Shown piece after piece: positions 47,758 through 59,432 of a stretch of DNA of 64,000 nucleotides. The notes below the pieces were generated by a model. It saw only the letters and a program-made list of their open reading frames with translations, did not search any database and had not been told where the DNA came from. The number at the start of each line of letters is the position of its first letter. The first letter of the stretch is position 1. Source of the DNA: Hormiphora californensis (lineage: Eukaryota; Ctenophora; Tentaculata; Cydippida; Pleurobrachiidae); the NCBI GenBank assembly GCA_020137815.1, contig CM035360.1, positions 191,001-255,000 on the forward strand. Direction: 5' to 3'. A program made the translations under genes and the position numbers.

Positions 47758-48156
47758 ATGCAGACTTGTTGCTACTCAACAAATACCCTTCTGACAACTA
47801 TACTCTAGACAATTCCTTGTTACTCGAACTAAGGACTGACGTCATCAGACCATTCTCGACTCTAACCACGTGCATACTTCAACAGATCACTTGACTAATC
47901 AACAGACCATTCTCGACTCTAACTGCACGTGCAAACAGATCACTAATGCAGACTTGTTGCTACTCAACAAATGCCGACAACACCGAACAACAATGCAGAA
48001 CTGATCGAACAACCCTGCAGTCCCTGCAGCAGACTAAGACCCAACTGCAGAACTGACAAAACAACCCTAGACCCTGCAGCAGACTCAGACCCAGAATTGA
48101 CAGAACCCTTTCCACACGTCATGATGATACTAAGCGTCCCGGACACCATCCCACAG

Positions 48157-48336
48157 GTGTTCGATAAGGATGGTAACGGTAAAATCAGCAGTGAGGAGCT
48201 GAAGATTGTGATGCAGAACTTGGGAGAGCGGTTGACGGACGAGGAGATCAATGAGATGATCCGGGAGGCAGATAATGACGGGGATGGAGAAGTTGATTAC
48301 GAGGAATTCGTGAAGATGATGAGCAGTAGCAAATAA
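48157..48336 (+). CDS. calmodulin C-lobe terminal exon B
   Basis: Acceptor ATCCCACAG, phase 0. EF-hand 3 loop [14 protein letters not shown]-hand 4 loop [12 protein letters not shown], ending FVKMMSSSK, stop. Same 180-bp length as exon A. No separate N-lobe exons precede it, so it can only make calmodulin by splicing to the exons at 44980-45654, skipping exon A; otherwise it is a relic. The intact frame and calcium ligands argue for use. Confidence 0.85.
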   Translation: MFDKDGNGKISSEELKIVMQNLGERLTDEEINEMIREADNDGDGEVDYEEFVKMMSSSK

Positions 48337-48474
48337 TAATTGTTACCATGGTTACCAATAATAAGAGATGCGATCAGCTTCAAATATATACTTGAACGAG
48401 AGAAAGAGGGTCCGAGTAGAGAGAAAGGGAGATTTTAGAGAGAGAGTAATCTGTAAATAATCTTAGAGAGGAGG

Positions 48475-48583
<109 letters not shown>

Positions 48584-48599
48584 ATGTGTCTATGTGTGT

Positions 48600-49367
48600 G
48601 TCTATGGCAAATATGTGTATTTATACTCCCAGAGAGAAAGAGTTGCAACTCATCAGGGATAGTGTGTGTTTAGTACCAACATATAAGATTTGAAGCCGCA
48701 ACTCACTTTTTACATGTTATGTTGAAATTGTATAGTCCCGTATATTAGAAATATATTACTTAGATTTGGTGAACAGTCATTATATATTATGCTTACAATA
48801 TGTGCCATTGTGCCAACCAAGAAATATAAATGTAAGGGTATGTCTGCCGAGTAATATTTAAAACTTCTCTCTGCCTGTTTCTCATCTTTTAGAATTAACT
48901 TCATTTATTCGGTAAAGAATTTTTAGTACAGCTGATTCCTAAAAGGCCAAGGTCGATAAAAGGTTGATAAAAGGTCGATAAAAGGTTGATAAAAGGTCGA
49001 TAGTGGAAGCTCTTACGGTTTTGAGCTGCATGCCGCGGCTTAAAACCGTAAGAGCTTCCACTACGAAGAGCATCTTAAGTCACTGACCGGGTTTAGTATA
49101 CATAATGTAGCATATTTTCAAAGTACAGTTTATAACATAACTCTGAGGTCTTCTGAGACTTCATTTTCCTGTATGAGAGAGAGAGAACTATATCCCATTT
49201 TTAAATATAACCTTCAAATTATACAAGTGTTTTTCGTGCAAGGAACATACATAAATAAAGCTGTGTTACTGAGATGGGACTGAAGTCTTCAGTCAAATAA
49301 AAGGGATGTGTCAGATAGTAGAGCTACTATCTGACATCCCTTAATTGAACAGCTCTGTTTACTGAAC
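48600..49367. other. non-coding between C-lobe exons B and C
   Basis: Contains an 11-bp AAGGTCGATAA/AAGGTTGATAA array at about 48947-49001, followed directly by the hairpin below. Confidence 0.55.
49001..49063. other. 22-bp-arm hairpin
   Basis: TAGTGGAAGCTCTTACGGTT continues to TTGAGC, loop TGCATGCCGC, then the inverse. The arms are exact over 22 bp. It abuts the 11-bp array. Confidence 0.88.
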
Positions 49368-49431
49368 CTGTCTGGCGGTGCCGACCCGATCTGAGCACAC
49401 TATCAACACAGGGTCTGGCGTCGCCAGATAG
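49368..49431. mobile_element. hAT-like MITE family B, copy 3
   Basis: CTGTCTGGCGGTGCCGACCC at the left end and GGCGTCGCCAGATAG at the right. Target duplication not preserved. Confidence 0.7.
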
Positions 49432-49675
49432 CACTACTAAACTTGTGAAAAGTTACTAGAGTACGGTGGCAGTCTCGGTGCTCAAAGATCAATATCTGAT
49501 ATTATTGCTCTTGTGGAACAACCCATTGCATCGGTTGGTGACGCGGCCACCCCTACACTGGCCGCGCGGAGCGCGGCAAACGAAGCCTGCGAAGGGGGAT
49601 CTCATCACCAATTGCATCGGATCCGAATTAAACAAATTTCACTGCACAATTTAGTCAAATCTCACCCATTCTGGT

Positions 49676-49732
49676 CTGTATGGCGGCGCCATACCCCATT
49701 TGATTCTCAGATGGGGTCACGGCATCAGACAG
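49676..49732. mobile_element. hAT-like MITE family B, copy 4
   Basis: CTGTATGGCGGCGCC to CATCAGACAG. Flanks ATTCTGGT and GTTCTGGT match at 7 of 8 bases. Confidence 0.7.
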
Positions 49733-49933
49733 GTTCTGGTTCGATAATGTGCTCAGATCGGCACCTGAACCACTAGACCTAGCCCCATAAACCTGTCTAG
49801 CGTGTGCCTCGACCCGAGAACGGGGGGTCTGCAGCGCACACTAGACACACACCGTACAGCAGGTCGCTAGTATACAATTAATAATAATAATAATGTAACA
49901 TTATTGAGACTCACACCACACTTTCGAGTGCAG

Positions 49934-50390
49934 GTGTTTGACAAGAACGGGGACGGTAAGATCTCATCGGTGGAACTGAGGGACGTTATGGTCAGTCTGG
50001 GAGAGAAGCTCACCGACGACGAAATCGATCAGGTACTTGTTGGTGGGCAAGAGGGATTAATATTAGAGCCGCAAATAAAGTAAACTGCAGAGTGCTGGTC
50101 GCTGGATTGTACCTATCATACGTTTGGGCACGTCGCGCCCCTCATGTTCGCGTGCCCGTAGGGCGATCCCCTAAGGGGCTTGCCCGCTACGCGGGCAAAT
50201 CATACGTTAAAACGAATTTCATTTTGAGCACCACGGATATCACGTGATACCAAACCTAAACTAACCAACGCTTTACAAGATCAAACAAACTAAAGATATA
50301 TCCCCCCTACAGATGATCCGAGAGGCAGATACCAACAATGATGGATACGTGGACTACGAAGAATTTGTAAAGATGATGACCGGCAAATAA
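49934..50390 (+). CDS. calmodulin C-lobe terminal exon pair C
   Basis: Two exons, 49934-50032 and 50313-50390, phase 0 throughout. EF-hand 3 loop [14 protein letters not shown]-hand 4 loop [12 protein letters not shown], ending FVKMMTGK, stop. It is the most diverged of the three C-lobes (N at loop position 3 in both loops, Y at position 7 of loop 4), and the only one with an intron between EF-hands 3 and 4. Like B it lacks its own N-lobe. Loops should still bind calcium, perhaps with altered affinity (inference). Confidence 0.82.
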
Positions 50391-50574
50391 ACACATTATC
50401 TGCATCTATTGTTACCATGGTTACACGCACATCAATTGTTGTTTGTCTGTTCGTGCTGTTGAGAGAGAGGGTAGAATTGTTGTATCCGGGGACTCTAGGA
50501 TACACAAACTGTATGTGACATGGGAAAGGGATATATTTTATAGGTGATATATTATTGTTTAGTGTGTAGTTATA

Positions 50575-50650
50575 CTGTCGGTCTGGCAGCACCGATATCC
50601 GCACTGAAACAGGGTCGGCACCCTGAAACAGGGCCGGCACCGCCAGACAG
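50575..50650. mobile_element. hAT-like MITE family B, copy 5
   Basis: CTGTCGGTCTGGCAGCACCG to GGCACCGCCAGACAG, with an internal duplicated CCTGAAACAGGG segment. Confidence 0.65.
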
Positions 50651-51248
50651 ACATGAGTTAGCAGAGACATATTTAGATGTGGGTAAAACAAAATGCTAAT
50701 GTAAAGTAAGTGTAAAGTATATTTAAGGTGATGAATGTGTTTTACATAATATATGTTGACCTTTGTATCCCATTGATGATATTTTGTTCCCCATTTTTAT
50801 ACAAAGTGTTTTGATGTTCAGAATATAATGGTTCCTGGATGCATTGACCAGTGCGGGCCAGGCAATGGTTGTATAACAACTATGAGAAATTGAGAAATTG
50901 GAAGGATGCCGGGGAAATCCTTACTAAGGATAGATTGTGCTGTTGCACCTCCTCATAATAGTATGAACAATACAAAGGATAGACTCAAGGGATCAGGGTA
51001 TTCAGGTGGTGCAAGAGGGTCGTGGTTGAGGCAGGGTTCTACACTAAATCTATACAAAGATAAAAACGAATAGCTTTTATTAAAGTATGTAAAATGTAAC
51101 CCGAAAATTAAAAAAAAACGTCTCAGGATATAATATGATAACTTTGCTATCTTTGTGACTTGTGTGTCTTTTCACTCAAAATTGCAACAGCTAAATACGA
51201 CGACATATTGTCTGCTATTCACCCCCATTTATAAAGTATGAAATATCT
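50651..51248. other. non-coding, nothing recognised
   Basis: Convergent spacer between the calmodulin gene and the minus-strand BTB gene. Confidence 0.5.
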
Positions 51249-52309
51249 TCAAAGAACCCTTCTAATTTGAGAAAATGGTCTCTTGTTGGAGCAGGGCCAG
51301 GCTGATTCACCGGTAGTCTGTCTGGTGGCGCCAAACCCCCAATTGACAGTGAACTCAGAGTCAGATGGGGTCGGCGGCGCCAGACAGCGGGAAGTCATCC
51401 AGCGGTTCCTTGCCAGTGTAGCCAAGGTTCCATCTTCAATGAGCGGCTCCTTTAGTTCTTCTACTTCCACTGATTTAACAAAATTACACGCATACTCAGG
51501 AGAAATGCACCGACTCAGAGCCTCTGAGAGGAAATCCATGCTTTGCTTGTCACAGAGTGAGAAGTTGAAGTTTTCCAAAATGTAATCTCGAAGTGGTAGT
51601 GTGCAGCCGATGTCCAGAATTGAGATAAGATTTTGCACAAACATTGATTCAAGTTCAAATTGGACAGCTAACGACATTACCAAATCCATTTCGGGACGTT
51701 TCGTAGTCGCTGTTAACAATCGAGAAATCTTGAATTGGAAGGCGGTTTTGTTTTCGGGGACACATGAAAAAATATGTGTAATGAATCTATCATCTCCAAA
51801 CTTAACCGAGAAATCCAGTGCCAGTAGGGCGAAATCCCAGTAATCATTGAATTCATTCAGCGATTTGGGAAGGTTCTTCTTAAAGAAGACGAGACATCCA
51901 TCCTTCGCCCAGTTGACTTTAAATACAGCTAACATCTTCAGAAAATCACTGAAAACTTTGAACTCGGTGGAGTCAACCAACCTTTCAAGTTTCCCTGTGT
52001 AACAAGCATCGATAAACATTTGGACGGACTCAGGTCTAAAATCAGAAACATCGTGATCCATCTCCCCTACTTCCTCAATTAGATTCTTCAGGACGGGAGA
52101 GTTACGTGCTAGGACGTAGGAATTCAGAGGGATGTTTGTGCCATCGCTCAGAACAAAGCTGTTGTTTCCATGGGCAGGGAGGGACAGATACTCTTTACCA
52201 AAGTCTATCCCGGCTGGTTCTCCAATGGCCGGTGAATTCACAGAGGCTGAGTTAGTTCCCAAACTAGTCGCGGCTGGTTCTTGATGGCAGGGAGAGCTGT
52301 GGATGTGAT
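51249..52309 (-). CDS. BTB/POZ-domain protein part of a MATH/BTB gene
   Basis: An open frame of about 350 codons. After a linker (HSSPCHQEPAATSLGTNSAS) a BTB core is visible: SFVLSDGTNIPLNSYVLARN, SPVLKNLIEEVGEMDHDVSD, then FRPESVQMFIDACYTGKLER, and a helical BACK-like region to the end. MATH/BTB proteins are often Cul3 ubiquitin-ligase adaptors (family knowledge). An upstream MATH-like exon (52331-54235) lies on the same strand, but its frame is offset by +1 with no phase-compatible intron, so the join is broken or misassembled. Near the C-terminus a family B MITE (51317-51386) contributes 26 in-frame codons (LAPPTPSDSEFTVNWGFGA). Confidence 0.72.
51317..51386. mobile_element. hAT-like MITE family B, copy 6, in coding sequence
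   Basis: CTGTCTGGTGGCGCC to GGCGGCGCCAGACAG, 70 bp. Flanks CCGGTAGT and CGGGAAGT agree at 6 of 8 bases. 70 plus 8 is 78 bp, so the reading frame is kept. Confidence 0.82.
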
Positions 52310-52717
52310 CTATAATGATAATTAAGTTACCAACACAGGATTTCCAACCCAATCTTTTAGGTTGAAATTAATATACTGTCCCAAAAGTCTTGTTTGCCTC
52401 AAAGTTGGATTCTGTCTCACCAGTATTAACACGGATTCATCCAGATTCTCTATCATTCCTGTTTCTGGGCTATAGCCGTTTACTTTAAACCTCAACTTGC
52501 GATTTCCAGGTCTCTCTACGTCGACAATCCAGATTCTGCCAGATTTTTCGAGGCATAAAAATTCAGTTAAACCTTGAGTGAGGCGGATACTTCGGTTAAA
52601 AATAACTGTGCTTTTCTCGTCTAGTACAATTGGAATATGTTGAATAGGTGCCTCACCTACGTTAATTTTACTGATAATAACAGAGGCGAAAATATTTATT
52701 TCATGATCACCGCTATC

Positions 52718-53935
52718 AGAGAATAAGGATCGGTTGATTGTTTATTAGCCGCATATCAGTGAGGAAGTTTTGTTTTCTCCTTCCGGCTGGACAAATGAGT
52801 AGACGTAGATTTTATTGTAGAATAACGCTATCAATTTCGGCGCACAGCACCATCTTCAGGCTATAATATACGGAATATACATGTTAGAAAAACTGTACAC
52901 ATACCAATCGTAAAATAAAAATTACTGGAAAATTCTAAAGCTAAGCTAATTTAGTGAAATAGTAAAAAGTTGAAAAACTACACGCGGGACTGGAAAAAAA
53001 ATTATAAAACAAAAAGTAAAGACTAGGAAATAAACGGGGTTTAAATAGTAAAGAAATAAGATCAGATAGTGAAATAAGATAGGAATCACGCGACTGCTCA
53101 AAAAGATATCTAGCTAAAAATACTCAATGACCAATATGGCCGTTAGAAAATACTAAAAACGGATAATATTAAGAAATAAGGAATCTAGATAGATCAGTCA
53201 ACTCTTCTTTTAAATTAATAGTAGGCTTCTCTCTGTTAATATAATATGCTTCTATAATCTTTCTATATAAGATACGTGACTCTGTTGTAATAATCTCAAA
53301 CATCAAATCAGGTACTGTCTTATTATGAAACTGTTTATAGTGCACTGCGAGTGCCATCTCCGAGTAAGATTTCAACGTAGGGGAGGTGGCATACCGGAGA
53401 TGTTCTCCAAAGCGGTCTTTAGCTGTTCTCCCCGTTTCCCCGATGTAGATCTCTTTACAGATGTTACAGGTAATCCGGTATACTGGAGCAGTCACCTGGC
53501 AGTTCCTCTCCCCCTCTAGCCGTGGACATATTTTACATGATCTCCCCCCACAGTAAGCTGCTCCATTGTCAAGGGGCCGTGAGCTACAGAAGATGTTACG
53601 TAGCTTGGTACCTGGAGTAAATACTGTTTTGATAGGAAGAGAGCGGCTAGAGATAAACTTCTGGATCGATAATGAAAATGATTCAGAGATGTAAGGCAGT
53701 TTCAAAATCACACAGTCCTCCACCTGCTGCTTCTGACCCTGGTACAAACGACAGCTCTGTTGTTGTGCGAACTGACGAGGGTTCTGGTACCCATTAGCAA
53801 TCAGCAGGTTGTCCACTATTCTCAGGGATGCCTCCTCTTGTTCCGAATCTGATGCACTTCTACAATAAAATCTACGTCTACTCATTTGTCCAGCCGGAAG
53901 GAGAAAACAAAACTTCCTCACTGATCACCGCTATC
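52718..53935 (-). mobile_element. Penelope-like element, 5'-truncated
   Basis: Target duplication TGATCACCGCTATC at 52704-52717 and 53922-53935. About 64 bp starting GTGAGGAAGTTTTGTTTTCT occurs at both ends in opposite orientation (near 52765-52828 and 53858-53921), like the partial terminal repeats of Penelope elements. Only the C-terminal endonuclease region remains. Confidence 0.85.
53169..53921 (-). CDS. Penelope-like protein fragment with GIY-YIG endonuclease
   Basis: 250 codons. The linker LPYISESFSLSIQKFISSRS and KTVFTPGTKLRNIFC and a zinc-like CGGRSCKICPRL precede VYRITCNICKEIYIGETGRT, AKDRFGEHL and a terminal EAYYINREKPTIN. This order is typical of the C-terminus of Penelope-like retroelements, in which a GIY-YIG nuclease follows the reverse transcriptase. 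The reverse transcriptase is missing, so the copy cannot move itself. The apparent start lies in the terminal repeat. Confidence 0.85.
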   Translation of the reverse strand: MRKFCFLLPAGQMSRRRFYCRSASDSEQEEASLRIVDNLLIANGYQNPRQFAQQQSCRLYQGQKQQVEDCVILKLPYISESFSLSIQKFISSRSLPIKTVFTPGTKLRNIFCSSRPLDNGAAYCGGRSCKICPRLEGERNCQVTAPVYRITCNICKEIYIGETGRTAKDRFGEHLRYATSPTLKSYSEMALAVHYKQFHNKTVPDLMFEIITTESRILYRKIIEAYYINREKPTINLKEELTDLSRFLIS

Positions 53936-54235
53936 TTTTATAAATTTGTTCCATCCGATTCCATATCCAGATTTTCTGCTATAGGTGATATTGCAGGCTC
54001 TCTTGAGCCCATAAATTTCCAGATAAAAGACTGTTTTGCAACTCCAAGAAGTAACGGCATTAATAGGATGGCAAAACAAATGAACACCGAGAAAATCACT
54101 ATCGGCTATTTTAACTTCAATACTCCATAAGAAACCGTGGTGTAGCTGTTTTTCGCTCATAAATCCCTCCCCATCTTCAAGCTGTCTGTTGCGTGGTATT
54201 TGAATCAAAAACTCGGCGGCAAACTTCTTTGTCAT

Positions 54236-56224
54236 GTTCGTTCCTAAGGGTAAAGGGGGAATTCATATCAAGCTCACAAACATAGGAAAAACACAGGAAA
54301 AATCACAGAGATATGCATATAATAGTAGTTCACAACACACAAGACACAGCAACTAGCATTGATAAAGGAACTGAATATTCTCTTACACTCACAATTTGTT
54401 GAATATTGAATGAGTAACGGAGGTATCAGAGGGGGAGGGGCCCTTTCTAGAACAAATTGAGTTTACAGTAAACCTTGCTATGTGAGTTTCTCACAAAAAC
54501 AACTTACCACCAATTATTCACCCTGCAGATTCATCCCCGGCCCTTGTCCCTTGACTGTGCACAACTCAAAAATGCCATGGCTATGATAAAGAGAACCATA
54601 TAATTAGCTAAAGAACAATAATATACTCCGTCACGGTTGCATAATATATTCATCACTTCTTTTATCTTTGAACAAGTTACATCGATCGTTTAGGGCAGCC
54701 CTTCCCCATTTTAGCAGTGTGCTCTCTGAACACTTGGTTACTGGGGCGCTCGCGCGGAGGGGTAATTTCATTACCAATCTGAACACTTGGTCAGTAACCG
54801 TCCCCTGACAAGGCCTCCTAGTTGAGTTCTTTGAACTCTCAACTCAAATTGAGTTATAATGTAATATATAAGTCTATGAGGGCTGTCAATTGCGTAAAGG
54901 TTAACTGTCTGAAACTTTATATCTAGGTTGATCGTTTTACTGTCTTGCTTTGTAGAAGGTCTGTTTACTTTTATAAGCAGCACCGAGAAAGTACAGGAAT
55001 TAAACTTAAGAGTGTGGAGATCACTTTGTAAGAAGGACAACAATGCAAAACATCTGTTGAGCTCCCACACACACTTGTTTGCTATGTTCTAACCCTCCCT
55101 ACCACACACTTGTACCGTCATTTCTTATTTCCTCCTCTTTTTTCATTTTGTACTACATGTGTAACTGTACTCAGTGCTTAATGCTTTAAGTTTAGGCCAG
55201 ATAAGAGCCCAGTGCTTAATGCTTAAGGCCAGAGGGGGGGGGGTTTAAAATAAAAGTCACTTTCGGCATCTGGTCCGGCTCAAATGGCCTAAACTTACAT
55301 TTACAGTGCTGTACTAAATAGTATTATATATGCAATGATATGCACCATGTGTCATTATGTGCGTGAGAGCTTGAGATGTGCACGTGCTTTAACCTGACTC
55401 ACAGATGATATTATGAATAACATGTCTTAATTTAGCATAAGCTTGACTTGCTAATTTAAAATTTGCTTGTCCTTGAAATTATTATAGTGTATTGAAATGA
55501 TACCTTGTGTTTACTTTTGTACTGCTCCTGTGGACCACTACAGCTGTATAGCTCTTTGGATTGCATATGGTCCACACTTGTTACTAAGGGGGAAGAGTGG
55601 GAGACACTCACACCCTTCCCCCTTACTCAGCAAGTCCACACACAAGCATTCGATAGCTCAATATCATAGCACTGGCAAGTGCCCCGGGCCCAAAAGGGGG
55701 GTGTGGGGGCACAGCCCCCACCATAAACGGGGGTGTGGGGGCAGAGCCCCCACCTTAGAAATACCCTCTAACTCAAAAAACAAAAGAGAGAGCACACGCA
55801 ACACTTCTACACACAAGCGCGTGAAACTGCCAGTGCTACTATATACCATTGCAGATTTCGAGGTTTTTGATGCTTTAAAAAAGCATGTTCCAGATGAAGT
55901 AGAGAGCTGAAATTTTGTACTCTGAGTGCCCTCATATAGGAGAAGAGGCATGCAAATTTTCAGAACGATCGGATGTAAGGTAAAAATTTGCCAGAGGGGT
56001 CCCAAAATGCAAAAATGTAAAGGAGGGGAGGGGGAGGGGGAGGGGGAGGGGGAGGACGCTTTTTTATCTTTGAGTGTTCTCCTAAACCACAAATAGTAGA
56101 GACTTGCCGTTTGGAACAGTGGTTCCTTACATCATTGCGCTCGGTAATAGCTGTGTGAGAACTTCGAAATCGCCATAGTTCATTAATTATTCATTAATTA
56201 GTCATTAAATATTCATTTTAACCA
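54236..56224. other. non-coding, scattered repeats
   Basis: Includes a duplicated CAGTGCTTAATGCTTAAG segment (about 55171 and 55211), a mini-palindrome relative at 55577-55634, a GGGGGTGTGGGGGCA duplication (55697-55755) and a GGGGAG short tandem at 56026-56053. No gene recognised. Confidence 0.5.
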
Positions 56225-57400
56225 TGGTTGCGATATGACACGACTCGAAGGTCATAAAGACTTGAAACCGATCTTAGTCGACGCGGAATGGTCGATTTAT
56301 GGGGGGTCTTACTCGGGACAAAAATCTCTATCTCGCACCCTTAAGCCGTTATTTGCATATTTATGCACCTATTCACGATTTTATGCATATTTTCAATATT
56401 TTCACTTCAGATGGTCCTAGAACGTTTTCATGGACATATTTCGACGTAAAATAGTCGATTTATGGGGGGTCGTCCCCCGGACAAAAAGTCGTATCTCGCA
56501 CCGTTTAGCCGTTATTTGCATATTTATGCACCGATTCATGATTTTATGCATATTCTAAATATTTCCAGTTCGGCTCGTCTTAGAACGTTTTCATGGACAT
56601 ATTTCGACGCAAAATAGTCGATTTATGGGGGGTCTTACTCGGGACAAAAATCTCTATCTCGCACCGTTACACTATGGGGTCAAAACGCGCGTTTTTCCGG
56701 TTAGGATCGCAAAAATACGCCGTTTTTAGCGCATGAAATGCCACCCAAAACAGACGCCGCTATGAATGCGTGTGATGTTTAATGGCCATAAAAACGGGTC
56801 TAACATGTGGTCCATCGTTTAGCACACAAAATGAGACCAAACTTGGATCTATAATCTATAAAATGAGAGAATGAGAGCCATTTGAAAACTTTAAAATGAG
56901 ACAGATTTTTTTCGCTAATCGGAGCGTGGACATATTTGGTACCAAAATGGTCAGGGGGTTATACTGGATAGTCTGTAACCAAATTTAAGAAGGTGCGGGC
57001 AAGCGAACTTTGACTTTTTGCAGTATTTATGCTAAAAAATCGCTTTCCAGCGCCAATTTTATGTGTAAAACGCGCAACAGGGTCGAGATTTGAAGCTCTG
57101 TTGCGCGTTCTGGGGCCATAAACACGGCATCTCGCGAGCTGACCGGAATTGACCCCATAGTGCGTTATGCCGTTATTTGCATATTTATGCACCGGTTCAT
57201 GATTTAATGCATATTCTTAATATTTCCACTTCGGCTGGTCCTAGAACGTTTTCATGGACATATTCCGGCGCAAAATAGTCGATTTATGGGGGGTCGTCCC
57301 CCCAACAAAAAGTCGTATCTCTCACCGTTTAGTCGTTATTCGTATATTTATGAATTATTCAAATTCGAAAATATGCAGAAATCAGAAAAAATAGATTTTT
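56225..57400. repeat. 163-bp tandem repeat, four copies, one interrupted
   Basis: GTCGATTTATGGGGGGTC recurs at 56291, 56454, 56617 and 57278. Spacing is 163, 163 and 661; the last equals 163 plus the 493-bp element and its 5-bp duplication. Each unit has GCCGTTATTTGCATATTTAT and GAACGTTTTCATGGACATAT. Confidence 0.9.
56670..57162. mobile_element. 493-bp element with 14-bp inverted ends
   Basis: CACTATGGGGTCAA and its exact inverse, flanked by CGTTA on both sides. The periodicity of the host repeat confirms the 5-bp duplication. No transposase; superfamily not assigned. Confidence 0.88.
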
Positions 57401-57425
57401 CTATTTTACACCAAAAAGAACAGAA

Positions 57426-57847
57426 ATTAAGTCCAAAAACCAATTAAATAAATTAGTTTGGATGCCCGGGCCCATGTGGTGTCACGGGGGTAACACCTTT
57501 AGGCTACTGTCGTAAATGATGGATATCGGGAGAGATAAAGGCAAAGGAAATTAGGATAGAAAGAGTGTGATATAATCAAGTAAGACGAAGAGATAAATAA
57601 GAGGAGAAAGAAAGAGAGATGAGTGAAAGAAACAGTGAGAGAGAAAGCGAGAGAGAGAAATAGTGTGTGAGAGAGAGTGAGAGAGAGACTGAGAGAGATA
57701 GATAGAGATAGGCAGATTGAAGGATAACAATTAACAATTAACGAGATATGCCGTTAATTATGGCAGTAGCCTAAAGGTGTTACCCCCGTGACACCACATG
57801 GGCCCGGGCATCCAAACTAATTTATTTAATTGGTTTTTGGACTTAAT
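57426..57847. mobile_element. foldback element with 85-bp inverted arms
   Basis: Arms 57426-57510 and 57763-57847 are inverted and almost identical, beginning ATTAAGTCCAAAAACCAATT and including CCCGGGCCCATGTGGTGTCA. The loop is a degenerate GA-rich run. No coding capacity. Confidence 0.88.
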
Positions 57848-58801
57848 CTATATTATATTTGTTTTTACCCATGATATCTTCTGATCTAAAATTCGTGCCT
57901 TATTCTTTAATAACTACACGTACTGGACTGAAGGTATATAATGCATAGGACATCTAAGGTCTTTAAGAGTTTAAGAAAAATCCAAAAACCAAAGATTCTC
58001 CTCCACGCCCCACGATTCAGTGATTCACTTCCTGATTTGGCAGCCAACGACGTCGGAGTCATGTTCGAGGGTGGTGCGAATTCGTCACGCGCTACGTACA
58101 GGGGATTGCGTGACGTGCCCAACTTCCTGACGGTGATTTTTTGGGCAACTATGGCACCAAAAACGAACGTCTATGTCACAAAAGGTTTTCTCCTGGCTTA
58201 CCCTAGCTGTATATTATATCCTAGATAGCTCTCTTTTCCACACACACTCTCGCTCTCCGTGACACACATTGCCCATTGTTAGACAGTATAATAAGGTGAG
58301 GTAACTGATGGCTTGCTAGCCTGTCTGTCACCATCAATGTTAAAGCTTTCTATCGTTCTCTCTCTCCCTCTCTCTCGCTCTCTCCCTCTCTCTCCCTCTC
58401 TCTCACTCACTCGCTCTCGAACTATAATTTCCTTTGCGGCTTTGAGATTGCGAGAGCTAAACGGGAAAATCTTTTATAGATCACTGTGCTTTTAGCTGTA
58501 CTTGGAATCTTGGATTTGTGCCATTTTAAGATATAACGTTATACTAATGACATTGTGTTTAATCATAACATTCATGAATTTTCTAAATTTCCTATCTTTT
58601 ACCCATTACCCATTACCCAACCTTTCGTCTTCTGGGGAGTACAAAGACAGATATGAACAGTTCAAAGAAAAAATCCTTCAGTTCTCTTAGACTTTACAGT
58701 TACAATACATATTTTGTGCTTGTTTGAATTCAAAAACACTATTTGGTTTCTCTTGGACAGCACGTTGCATGTGTGACGACCCTTGATAGCTAATTTAAGC
58801 C
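57848..58801. other. non-coding, one doubtful ORF
   Basis: A 95-codon plus-strand frame at 57941-58228 and an overlapping minus frame show no recognised domain or splice support. CT-rich run at 58357-58410. Confidence 0.4.
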
Positions 58802-59348
58802 ATGTTACCATGTGCCATTCTTCTCATCCTGCTGCGGTCTGGTTTGGCTGCATCTGACACAGGTTTGTCGGGGGGGGGTGTGGTTTGTCCAATAAAGATC
58901 TTTCAGAGCATTAGCCTGGCAAATATAAACGAAGGATAATATCTGACAGGCCTGAGCTTCGTTTGCATTCGAGTCTGTACTGAATTCAATATATACAACT
59001 CAGTTTTAATATCTCTCTAGGTTGGACGACGCTCAACGAAAACAGCACGAATTCTCTCGATTTCTCCCAGTATTTCCTGCAAATTAGAACCTCAGGAGAG
59101 AAGGGAGTGGCAAATACCGATGAGAAACGGATCAGGTTTTCTCCTGAGTTGGCTGATGGGTCGAAAGTGGGCGGATTTCAGATCGCTATAACTGTTGGCT
59201 CTGCAGTAACATTTAGTTATTGTGATTTTGCAAAAGTTGGTTTTGAACTTCCGGATGGTTTCGAAGATGGAGTAAGTAGAAAGGAGAGTCACCTTGGAGA
59301 TTCTTCGGTCGTAGCGACATCAGGCTAACGGACTGCAGACCGCGCCTT

Positions 59349-59432
<84 letters not shown>

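Larger units (their letters stand above)
52331..54235 (-). pseudogene. MATH-domain exon split by a Penelope-like element
   Basis: The frame starts at 54235 with MTKKFAAEFLIQIPRN and shows MATH features: GFLWSIEVKIADSDFLGVHL, SWSCKTVFYLEIYGLKRA and GIGWNKFIKDSGD. At SGD it is cut by a 1.2-kb insertion with 14-bp target duplication. It resumes at 52717 as DSGDHEINIFASVIISKINV and stays open for about 128 codons to a GTAAC donor at 52330. Without the insertion the two halves are continuous. Either the allele is dead, or the insertion is recent or polymorphic. Confidence 0.75.

Noticed and set aside
48157-48336. Separate second calmodulin gene
   Set aside because: No N-lobe exons or start lie between exon A and this exon, so an alternative terminal exon is the simpler reading.
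57941-58228. 95-codon plus-strand gene
   Set aside because: No recognised domain or introns, and an equally long antisense frame overlaps it; support is too thin.
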